Assembly: GCF_002414005.1 (NCBI RefSeq)
Contig: NZ_DHYG01000021.1
Location: 1-12,629 of the forward strand
Source of the DNA: Psychrobacter sp. UBA5136
GTDB taxonomy: Bacteria > Pseudomonadota > Gammaproteobacteria > Pseudomonadales > Moraxellaceae
Length of the DNA: 12,629 bases
Direction of reading: 5' to 3'
In this document: piece after piece, positions 1 through 6,347 of the stretch
Numbering within the stretch: the first letter of the stretch is position 1
How the letters are laid out: every line of letters starts with the position of its first letter
Notes under the pieces: generated by a model
Told to the model about the DNA's origin: nothing
Seen by the model: the letters and a program-made list of their open reading frames with translations, nothing else
Databases searched by the model: none
Made by a program: the position numbers and the translations under genes

Positions 1-488
1 TTTAATTATTGGGATTGGTATTACTATAGATTTATAAAGACTAAACTGATTTTGATAAAATGATAGAAAAGTGACTAGCGACAACGCTGATATATGGTTA
101 TATTAGAGAGTAGTGGCTACATTGGTAAGTTTAATGGTTATAAGGATATTTTCGCAGCACTTAGTGGTCTAGTCTTTGATGTGATGACCCGGATATAAGA
201 AAATTATCCTTATTGAATAAAAGTTATCTTATGCCTTTTTATCACAATAAAGGGTATAATTTTTGGACGCAAACTAAAGTTTTATTGGACGTAGTTTATA
301 GGTTTTGTTAACAACTATAAGCTATAGTATAGGAAGCTGTGTGTTTAATAGTATACTGTGCTACCAAGTTTGTAACAGCGATACGGTCGCCAATTGTACT
401 AGGTTACGAATCGATTAAGTTACGGTGCTATTAATTTACCGCTCTTACTTTTACTGCTTTTAAATTAGATGTATTAGAGGATATAACA
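1..488. other. Non-coding leader upstream of bfmR
   Basis: AT-rich DNA with no open frame of useful length on either strand. The ATGs present close within about a dozen codons. It holds a candidate bfmR promoter (305-333), a perfect inverted repeat ACTATA-AGC-TATAGT (314-328), a palindrome AGTATACT (350-357), a small GCGA/TCGC hairpin (378-390) and two copies of TTGGACG (263-269 and 285-291). A second TATAAT-like hexamer is at 255-260, without a good -35 partner. The bfmR ribosome binding site AGAGG is at 476-480, eight bases before the ATG. The upstream neighbouring gene lies outside the window. Confidence 0.7.
305..333 (+). promoter_or_regulatory. Candidate sigma70 promoter of bfmR
   Basis: TTGTTA (305-310) and TATAGG (328-333) are separated by 17 bases, which is consensus spacing, and each hexamer matches consensus at four positions. 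A perfect 6-3-6 inverted repeat (314-328) fills the spacer and touches the -10. A start near 340 would give a 5' leader of about 150 nt. AT-rich DNA gives many chance matches, so this is only a candidate. Confidence 0.35.
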
Positions 489-1205
489 ATGACAACGAAT
501 GAAGAAGACAACACCCCCCGAATCTTGATTGTTGAGGATGACGAGCGCCTGGCTATGTTGACCCAAGATTACTTGGTTAAAAATGGTTTAGAGGTTGCCA
601 TTGAAACGGATGGTAATCGCGCCATTCGCCGTATTGTCAACGAACAACCAGATTTGGTCGTACTTGATGTCATGCTTCCTGGTAGCGATGGCTTGACGGT
701 ATGCCGTGAAGTACGTCCGCACTATCAGAATCCCATTTTGATGCTGACCGCGCGCACAGAAGACATGGATCAGGTATTGGGTCTTGAGATGGGCGCCGAT
801 GACTATGTCGCCAAGCCTGCGCAGCCACGCGTATTGCTTGCGCGTATCCGTGCATTATTACGCCGCTCAGAGAACGCGCCATCAGAAGATGTACCGCAGC
901 GTTTAGAGTTTGGTGAATTGGTCATCGATAACGGTGGTCGTTCAGTGAATTTAGGCGATGAGTTGGTTGATTTTACCAGCGCTGAGTATGATTTGTTATG
1001 GTTACTCGCGTCTAACGCTGGTCGTATCCTGTCACGCGAAGATATCTTTGAGCGTCTACGCGGTATTGAATACGACGGTCAAGATCGCTCGATTGACGTG
1101 CGTATCTCGCGTATTCGTCCAAAAATCGGTGATGATCCAGAAAACCCGAAACGCATCAAAACTGTGCGTAGTAAAGGCTATTTGTTTGTTAAAGAAGGCA
1201 ATTAA
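489..1205 (+). CDS. bfmR: BfmR, OmpR/PhoB-family response regulator
   Basis: DNA-binding response regulator, 238 residues. The N-terminal receiver domain (about 10-125) has the acidic pair D17/D18, the phosphoacceptor D60 in VVLDVMLPG, T87 and K109 in VAKP. A winged-helix DNA-binding domain (about 140-235) ends in the typical RTVRSKGYLF-like wing (IKTVRSKGYLF here). From memory it is nearly identical to Acinetobacter baumannii BfmR over long stretches (for example RAIRRI, TARTEDMDQVLGLEMGADDYVAKP, GIEYDGQDRSIDVRISRIRPKIG), and the length also matches. In Acinetobacter BfmR controls envelope stress, pilus/biofilm and capsule genes. That role is inferred here. The ATG has AGAGG at 476-480. The partner kinase bfmS follows after 230 bases and an intrinsic terminator. 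Autoregulation is plausible given the repeats upstream. Confidence 0.95.
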   Translation: MTTNEEDNTPRILIVEDDERLAMLTQDYLVKNGLEVAIETDGNRAIRRIVNEQPDLVVLDVMLPGSDGLTVCREVRPHYQNPILMLTARTEDMDQVLGLEMGADDYVAKPAQPRVLLARIRALLRRSENAPSEDVPQRLEFGELVIDNGGRSVNLGDELVDFTSAEYDLLWLLASNAGRILSREDIFERLRGIEYDGQDRSIDVRISRIRPKIGDDPENPKRIKTVRSKGYLFVKEGN

Positions 1206-1253
1206 GACTTTATTCTTAATACGACTATCTTTTTTGAATAACTTTTTAATAAG

Positions 1254-1277
1254 AAACCAGCGTAAAGCTGGTTTTTT
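1254..1277 (+). terminator. Intrinsic terminator between bfmR and bfmS
   Basis: An 8-bp perfect stem, AAACCAGC (1254-1261) with GCTGGTTT (1267-1274), closes a GTAAA loop and leads into a T run (1272-1277). It lies about 50 bases after the bfmR stop and 160 bases before the bfmS start. It should stop part or all of the bfmR transcript, so the kinase would depend on read-through or on its own promoter in 1278-1435. That stretch holds a GATAAT hexamer (1334-1339) and a third GGACG element (1343-1347), but no convincing -35. Confidence 0.8.
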
Positions 1278-1435
1278 ATGGTCTAAATTTTAATTTTTAA
1301 ACTTAAATGCTGCGTTATGTGGTTTAATTGAGCGATAATTATGGACGCCAAATAAATAGTATGAGATAAATTGCGCAGCAAGCAGTTATCTTTTTTCTCC
1401 ATCAATAATTCTTCATTAGGTTGGTCACGGCACGT

Positions 1436-3121
1436 ATGTCATTAGTTTCTTCTCTTAAACACAGTATCTTTGTTCGTATTTATGCTGGACTATTAATCGT
1501 CTGTTTGTGTGTGGCATTATTTGCGCAATTGTTGATGGATACCATCAACAAAGAACGCGTCCAATCTTATCGTGAAAACATGGCGACGGGCGCTTTTCAT
1601 ATTGTCGCTGAAGGGATTGCGCACCAAGAAAGCGAGTCTCAGCGTGAGTACTGGTTGGCTGATGCCAGCAGCTTATTTGGTACAGAATTTCGTATCGTGC
1701 CCATTAATGAAGTGGATTTTAATGCCAGTGAGCTGCGCCGTTTTGAGAAGGGCAATACCGTCGTTCGCTATGTTGAGCAGCCTATGTACGCCGATGTGTA
1801 TTATCGCCTACCGGACAATGAGAGCGTTTTAACCGCACGCATCTCGCAAGTGACCGAGCAGCAAGTACGCGCTATTGCGGTGTTTTTACTCGATGATTTG
1901 TCCTACTATGCAACCTTGTCAGATAAGCGGGCGCGCTTGGCTGAATTGGAAGAGAAATTCTCTTTTCCATTAGAATTTAGAACCGTTAATACCCTGAATT
2001 TAGACCCTGATCAGATGGCGCGCCTTCGCCGCGATGAGGTGGTCATTTTATTGCAAGATACCAATACCAGTAAAAGTAACTCGTCTATTAAAGTGGTTGT
2101 ACCCTCTGAAATCAACGATATGGCGATTTTGATTGGCCCTGTGCCTTTATTTAACTGGTTTCCGCTGAATCTGATTGTTAGTATGATTTTGATCAGTATG
2201 TTCTTAATCAGCTTGGGCGTTTATGCGCTAATTTTCCCGCTTGAGCGCAAATTGCAACTGATCCAAGTTGGTGTCAATGAAGTGAGTAAAGGCAATCTTG
2301 ATATTAAAGTACAGGTCATCGGTCAAGATGAAATCGCGCGTCTATCCGCGACGTTTAATGCGATGACGGCGCATATTAAGCGTCTGATTGAGTCGCAGCG
2401 TGAGCTGACGCGGGCGGTATCGCATGAACTGCGTACGCCTGTGGCGCGTATTCGCTTTGCTGTCGATATGCTTGCTGACACCGATGATGAGGATTCGCGC
2501 TTTATGCAGCGCGATTATATCGACGAAGATATCGAGTCGCTAAATGGTTTGATTGATGAGATTTTAACCTATGCAAAGCTTGAAGAAGGCTCACCAAAAC
2601 TTGATTTGGAACCGGTAAATCTGCGCGAATTGCTCGAGCAAATTGAGCGTGAAACCAATGCCTTGGGTAAACCCATCAAGATTGTCACCAATCTACCAAA
2701 TGCAAAAGTAACGGCGGTTGCCGACAGACGTTACCTGCACCGCGTGATTCAGAATTTAGCTGGCAATGCCTTACGCTATGCTGAGAGCACCATTATCATC
2801 AGTGCTGGGGTGAAAAAAGGCAATGCCTTTGTCAGTGTAGAGGATGATGGGCATGGTATCCCAGAAGCCGACCGTGAAAAAGTCTTTATTCCGTTTTCGC
2901 GCTTGGACGATAGCCGTACGCGCGCGTCAGGCGGCTATGGTTTGGGTTTGTCTATCGTATCGCGTATCGCCTTCTGGTTTAACGGCAGCATGAAAGTGGG
3001 CGAGAGCCGTGAGCTTGGCGGCGCACGATTTGTGATGACTTGGCCTATTAAACCGCTCACCCAAGTTCTTGCTGCGGATGAGTTAACGCAAGAAAAAAGC
3101 GATCGCGATTTTGATGCTTAA
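1436..3121 (+). CDS. bfmS: BfmS, membrane sensor histidine kinase
   Basis: Sensor kinase partner of BfmR, 561 residues from the ATG at 1436. Layout: TM1 (about 12-35), a long periplasmic sensor (about 36-240), TM2 (about 242-267), HAMP (about 268-320), then the DHp H-box RAVSHELRTP with phospho-His330. The HATPase domain follows: N-box with N444 in LAGNALRYA, G1 at DDGHGIP, and G2 at GYGLGL (about 500-505). All catalytic boxes are intact. The frame also opens at a TTG at 1421, but AGG (1418-1420) directly abuts that codon, which is too close. TTAGGTTGG sits about 11 bases before the ATG, so I chose the ATG, with a weak ribosome binding site. Assignment to BfmS rests mainly on position after BfmR and on the domain plan. 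The stop is followed after 93 bases by a small membrane-protein gene. Confidence 0.88.
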   Translation: MSLVSSLKHSIFVRIYAGLLIVCLCVALFAQLLMDTINKERVQSYRENMATGAFHIVAEGIAHQESESQREYWLADASSLFGTEFRIVPINEVDFNASELRRFEKGNTVVRYVEQPMYADVYYRLPDNESVLTARISQVTEQQVRAIAVFLLDDLSYYATLSDKRARLAELEEKFSFPLEFRTVNTLNLDPDQMARLRRDEVVILLQDTNTSKSNSSIKVVVPSEINDMAILIGPVPLFNWFPLNLIVSMILISMFLISLGVYALIFPLERKLQLIQVGVNEVSKGNLDIKVQVIGQDEIARLSATFNAMTAHIKRLIESQRELTRAVSHELRTPVARIRFAVDMLADTDDEDSRFMQRDYIDEDIESLNGLIDEILTYAKLEEGSPKLDLEPVNLRELLEQIERETNALGKPIKIVTNLPNAKVTAVADRRYLHRVIQNLAGNALRYAESTIIISAGVKKGNAFVSVEDDGHGIPEADREKVFIPFSRLDDSRTRASGGYGLGLSIVSRIAFWFNGSMKVGESRELGGARFVMTWPIKPLTQVLAADELTQEKSDRDFDA

Positions 3122-3214
3122 GCGTTTTTATAGTGTTAGTTAGATTAGTATTGATTGCGCATTGATGGTTTATGATAATTTTGAAAGCAGCTCAACAATA
3201 AAGGAGGGCAGAGG

Positions 3215-3394
3215 ATGCCGTATTTATTTGGTGGTTTGGTGGTAGTAAACGCTGCCGCGCTTGGGTATTATTTATTTTTGCAGCAGCCGATCAGCACTGA
3301 GACGCTAAAGGCCGCGCAGGATGAAATAACCCAGCCTTTAACCTTTACCAATAGTGCTGAATATATTCCGCCAGTCATTGGTACGAGAAAATAG
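3215..3394 (+). CDS. Small single-span membrane protein (59 aa), function unknown
   Basis: This short gene starts at the ATG at 3215 and ends at TAG. The ribosome binding site is very strong: AAGGAGGG at 3201-3208, six bases before the ATG. The product opens MPYLFGGLVVVNAAALGYYL, a hydrophobic segment (about 3-22) with one residual charge-free face. A polar tail (about 23-59) follows, rich in T, E and K and ending in PPVIGTRK. There is no signal-peptidase or lipobox motif; it is best read as one membrane anchor with a short soluble tail. It lies 93 bases downstream of bfmS on the same strand and could be cotranscribed with it. I do not recognise a family. A role as a partner or modulator of BfmS is only a guess from position; a degenerate remnant of a longer membrane protein is the alternative. 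Confidence 0.7.
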   Translation: MPYLFGGLVVVNAAALGYYLFLQQPISTETLKAAQDEITQPLTFTNSAEYIPPVIGTRK

Positions 3395-3399
3395 CACTT

Positions 3400-3440
3400 C
3401 TAGAGTGGCTAACAACTGACCGTTATTAACCGAACTCTAG
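3400..3440. repeat. Inverted repeat between convergent genes, possible weak terminator
   Basis: CTAGAGT (3400-3406) pairs with ACTCTAG (3434-3440). Inner pairing of GGCTAA with TTAACC (one mismatch) could lengthen the stem. It sits between the stop of the small membrane protein and the stop of the minus-strand kinase, where a bidirectional terminator would be expected. There is no U tract on either side, so intrinsic termination would be weak. Confidence 0.35.
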
Positions 3441-3466
3441 TATCGTCTGCTATTGCGCCTTACTTA

Positions 3467-4939
3467 CTAACTATCCATATCATCATAGATAGAAGGAGCC
3501 TCATCGCTAGCAGCCAATGACTGCTCGCCAGCAACTTTAGAGATTAACGGAATACGGACACAGACTTGTAGGCCGCCATCCGGATGATTAATTGCTTCAA
3601 CCGTCCCATGATGCAAGCGCGCGATACGGTCGACAATCGCTAGGCCTAAACCGCTACCTTGAGTGGTACGTGCTGATTCACCGCGTTCAAACGGTTGCAT
3701 AATGCGCTCTAATTGGTCTTCTGCAACGCCATCACCGCAGTCGCGCACACATATCATCAATTGCTCTTTTGCCTCTTTATTGACCTCGTTTTCAGTCACA
3801 ACATCGCTGTCTTCTACCACCGCCTTTTCTATAAAGGTCGGCACCACGGTCGCGGATAAATAAATCGGTGGCTTGCCGTAACGCTTGGCATTATTGACCA
3901 GATTAACTACCAGGCGTTTAATAGACATCGGGCGTACGGGCACCACTTTGTGACATTCAGACTGATAAATAAATTCTAACGGCGCAAATTGCACCATAAT
4001 CTCGTTAAATATGGTGTCTAGATTGGTCAAGCGTACCGGCTCATCGGAGCCATCTTTCATAAATGAGATAAACTGCTCCAAGATCGCATCCATGTCTTCG
4101 ATATCGTAAATCAAACCTTCACGAAAAAATTCATCAGGCAGCATCTCAGCGGTTAAGCGCATACGCGTCAGCGGCGTACGCAGGTCATGCGAGATGCCGG
4201 CAAGCATAATCGTCCGCTCTTTTTGTGCTTGATTCAGGGTGGTAAATAAGCGATTAAATGCCATGTTTACTTGGCGTATTTCTGTAGGCCCATTGTGGGT
4301 TGGTAGGGTGGTGGCGTGGCCAAGACGAATATAATTGGTCGCCGCGCGCTGCAAATAACGTAACGGCCGATTTAATTGCCGCGCTAATAAAATAATAGTC
4401 AGCAAGGTTAAAATGGGTAAACCCACTAAAAATAATATTAATATGGCGGGGCTGTACTGCGAATAATACACCACCGGTTCGCGAATCCAAAAGCTGGTAT
4501 CACGACTGTCTTGCACCCAAAGCTGCGGCGTTGGTTTAAACTTAAAATACACTTCAACAGGACGTCCCAGTTGCGCGCCAATTTCACGCTGTAACACATC
4601 GGTAAATACGCCAACAAACGCCTTATCCGCTACCACTGGAAAATCGCTCGGATTGTCCACCACCACCACATGCGAATGCTGATAAATCCACTGCCGTACA
4701 GCAGGATTGCTTTTCCAGTCTTTATTGACGCTATTCATCAGGCGTAATTCGCTGGTCAGATAGCGCGCATGATTTTTAAGCTCTGGCAAATACAGACTGC
4801 GCCAAAAAAACGAGATCGATACCCCGACACTGATAATGACAATAAAAGCGACCATCAAAGTGGTTAGCCAAGTGTTGGAGTAGGAGCGGGCGAGCCGACC
4901 TTTGCGTCGTGGTTGTGGTTGTAGGGAGGTCATATGCAT
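3467..4939 (-). CDS. envZ: EnvZ-type osmosensor histidine kinase, no adjacent ompR
   Basis: Sensor histidine kinase of 490 residues. Features in order: cytoplasmic basic N-terminus, TM1 (about 23-46), periplasmic domain (about 47-162), TM2 (about 163-186), HAMP (about 187-240). The DHp domain has LAGISHDLRTPLTRMRL with phospho-His251, followed by DIEDMDAILEQFISF, closely matching the EnvZ DHp signature. The ATPase domain has N-box N349/N350, G1 RDCGDGV (399-405) and G2 GSGLGL (428-433). It is about 40 residues longer than E. coli EnvZ. Much of the excess is an acidic stretch (about 366-392) between the N-box and G1, plus an acidic tail. The frame closes upstream at a TGA (4952-4954), so the start is one of two close ATGs (4939 or 4933). 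Neither has a clear ribosome binding site. No ompR lies beside it: the next gene is rpsP, divergent. Confidence 0.82.
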   Translation of the reverse strand: MHMTSLQPQPRRKGRLARSYSNTWLTTLMVAFIVIISVGVSISFFWRSLYLPELKNHARYLTSELRLMNSVNKDWKSNPAVRQWIYQHSHVVVVDNPSDFPVVADKAFVGVFTDVLQREIGAQLGRPVEVYFKFKPTPQLWVQDSRDTSFWIREPVVYYSQYSPAILILFLVGLPILTLLTIILLARQLNRPLRYLQRAATNYIRLGHATTLPTHNGPTEIRQVNMAFNRLFTTLNQAQKERTIMLAGISHDLRTPLTRMRLTAEMLPDEFFREGLIYDIEDMDAILEQFISFMKDGSDEPVRLTNLDTIFNEIMVQFAPLEFIYQSECHKVVPVRPMSIKRLVVNLVNNAKRYGKPPIYLSATVVPTFIEKAVVEDSDVVTENEVNKEAKEQLMICVRDCGDGVAEDQLERIMQPFERGESARTTQGSGLGLAIVDRIARLHHGTVEAINHPDGGLQVCVRIPLISKVAGEQSLAASDEAPSIYDDMDS

Positions 4940-5269
4940 CCAAAAGGTTAATCAAGATATGGGTCACGTGAGCTTTATAAATTTGGTCTTAAAAATCTAA
5001 AATATAGGGATTTTATTAAGCCCTTGTTTCTACTGATAGGATAGCATAATCAAATAATACGGTTATTTGCTTTACGGATAGAGTGAGTAGCAAAATGAAT
5101 AGGGTCAAAGCCAATAAGTTGACGGCGAATGATGAATGATATTTTACATGCCTTGCCATTTAAGCTATTGTTAATAAATAATTAAATAAGCACGGTTTAT
5201 GTTTTCAATAAAATAAGACTGTGATATAATTATGCCCTTTTTGGTATACCTGCGAAAGAGAGAATTCAC
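4940..5269. other. Divergent intergenic region envZ/rpsP
   Basis: 330 bases without a gene. It must carry the promoters for envZ (minus) and rpsP (plus). The rpsP promoter is clear (5202-5230). For envZ I see only a weak TATATT-like -10 on the minus strand around 5000, without a good -35. A perfect 8-bp palindrome TCACGTGA (4964-4971) lies 25 bases upstream of the envZ start. The rest is AT-rich without recognisable structure. Confidence 0.6.
5202..5230 (+). promoter_or_regulatory. Promoter of the rpsP operon (extended -10)
   Basis: TTTTCA (5202-5207) and TATAAT (5225-5230) are spaced by 17 bases. The -10 is a perfect consensus and is preceded by TGA, giving the extended form TGATATAAT. A start near 5237 gives a leader of about 33 nt before the rpsP ATG, with GAAAGAGAG (5254-5262) as the ribosome binding site. 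Confidence 0.75.
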
Positions 5270-5539
5270 ATGGTTGTTATTCGTTTAGCACGGGGCGGTG
5301 CCAAGAAACGCCCATTTTATCAAGTAGTTGTTGCTGATCAACGCCGCGCGCGTGACGGTCGCTACATTGAAAACATCGGCTTTTTTAACCCACTCGCTAA
5401 AGAGTCTGAAGAAGCAGTACGCCTAAACATGGAAGCGTACAATGCGTGGATCGCTAAAGGTGCACAGCCTTCAGATCGCGTTGCTTCATTAGCAAAAGCT
5501 TATAACAAGTCTGCCGCTCAAACTGAAGCCACTGCTTAA
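5270..5539 (+). CDS. rpsP: 30S ribosomal protein S16
   Basis: S16, 89 residues, a 30S assembly protein that binds 16S rRNA. The N-terminal signature MVVIRLARGGAKKRPFYQVV and the following VADQRRARDGRYIENIGFFNP are diagnostic. The family length is about 80-90. The start is supported by the conserved N-terminus and by the purine-rich GAAAGAGAG just upstream. It is the first gene of the rpsP-rimM-trmD-rplS operon and follows a strong extended -10 promoter. A stem-loop begins 14 bases after its stop, which may set its output apart from the downstream genes. Confidence 0.98.
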   Translation: MVVIRLARGGAKKRPFYQVVVADQRRARDGRYIENIGFFNPLAKESEEAVRLNMEAYNAWIAKGAQPSDRVASLAKAYNKSAAQTEATA

Positions 5540-5553
5540 GTTTGTATCGTCAC

Positions 5554-5586
5554 TGAGGTGCTCATAGCTCGTCTATGGCAGTCTCA
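5554..5586 (+). other. Stem-loop just after rpsP
   Basis: Nested pairing: TGAG (5554-5557) with CTCA (5583-5586), TGC (5559-5561) with GCA (5578-5580), and CATAG (5563-5567) with CTATG (5573-5577), around a CTCGT loop. It has 12 base pairs with small interior loops and no following U tract. It is therefore more like an mRNA-stabilising or processing hairpin, or a leaky attenuator, than a full terminator. Confidence 0.5.
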
Positions 5587-5678
5587 ATAGACTTTAGAAA
5601 ACATAGCGTAACTGGTCTGATCAGGGTGCGCCATTAACTGTTTATGACTTTTGATTGCGCTTAGCGCTGTTGATTGAA

Positions 5679-5738
5679 CTGTATTTACCACCGCTGTTTT
5701 CGTCATTGCTGTATCTATCACTGTTATTTTAGTCATCG
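5679..5738 (+). repeat. Imperfect 30-bp tandem repeat upstream of rimM
   Basis: Two directly abutting 30-bp units, 5679-5708 and 5709-5738, align without gaps at 23 of 30 positions by my count. Both start CTGTAT and end with GTCATTG or GTCATCG. The second unit ends 14 bases before the rimM ATG. It lies inside the rpsP-rimM gap of the operon mRNA and is not in an open frame that I can support. Confidence 0.6.
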
Positions 5739-5752
5739 TTAGGTTAGCCGTT

Positions 5753-6286
5753 ATGTCATCTGTTCCAAACGCTAGTGCACTTATGAAAATCGGTCAGCTA
5801 AAAAAGCCTTATGGCATTAAAGGCTGGCTGTGGGTGTTTAGTGATACCGATGATCGTACGGCAATCTTTGATATGCAGCCTTGGTGGATGAAAACTGCTA
5901 CTGGCATGAAGCCTTTGACGGTAAAGGCGTGGCGCGAGCAAGGGACGGGCATCGTCGCTCAATTTGAGCAGATTCCTGACCGTAACGTTGCAGAGACCAT
6001 GAATGGCACGACCATTTGGGTCGAGCAAGACGCTTTGCCAGAAGCGGGTGAAGACGAATATTATTGGTCAGATTTGGTTGGCCTGCGCGTGATAAACGAG
6101 CAGGACGAAAATTTAGGCGATATCACTGAAATGTTTGAAACCGGGGCCCATGACATCATGCGCGTCACGGCAAATTCAGACAGTTTGGATAATGAGGAGC
6201 GCCTGATACCCTGGCATAAGCAAACGGTGATTGACGTCAATTTGGCTGAAAAAACGGTGCTTGTGGCATGGCCAAGTGATTATTAA
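5753..6286 (+). CDS. rimM: Ribosome maturation factor RimM
   Basis: RimM, 177 residues. It binds S19 in the 30S head and assists late 16S processing and 30S maturation. The N-terminal RimM barrel begins MKIGQLKKPYGIKGWLWVFS (11-30) and includes the IPDRNVAETMNGTTIWV helix region (74-90). The PRC-barrel half starts at the family marker YYWSDLVGL (103-111), runs through ETGAHDIMRV (129-138) and ends in the hydrophobic VLVAWPSDY tail. The length is normal for the family. The ATG at 5753 has only a weak ribosome binding site (TTAGG, nine bases away). A start at M11 is possible but would trim the barrel edge. It is the second gene of the operon, 213 bases after rpsP, far wider than in the compact E. 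coli operon. Confidence 0.96.
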   Translation: MSSVPNASALMKIGQLKKPYGIKGWLWVFSDTDDRTAIFDMQPWWMKTATGMKPLTVKAWREQGTGIVAQFEQIPDRNVAETMNGTTIWVEQDALPEAGEDEYYWSDLVGLRVINEQDENLGDITEMFETGAHDIMRVTANSDSLDNEERLIPWHKQTVIDVNLAEKTVLVAWPSDY

Positions 6287-6347
6287 TCACAAATTTTCTT
6301 GATTGATAAGAACGTCATTCACGCAGTTTTATACAAGTAGAGATCAG

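Noticed and set aside
958..1293. Plus-strand frame of 111 codons inside and beyond bfmR
   Set aside because: It is an out-of-frame shadow of bfmR running into the terminator, with no family resemblance.
1421..1435. TTG start for bfmS five codons upstream
   Set aside because: The purine-rich AGG directly abuts the TTG, leaving no spacing; the ATG at 1436 has a usable distance and a normal start codon.
4776..4967. Minus-strand frame of 63 codons overlapping the envZ 5' end
   Set aside because: It starts with GTG, has a low-complexity threonine run from reading the Gln/Pro codons in another frame, and has no ribosome binding site; it is a shadow of envZ.
6303..6347. TTG start extending trmD by 15 codons
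   Set aside because: TrmD proteins begin at the equivalent of MYFAVISIFPEMF; the added residues have no family counterpart.
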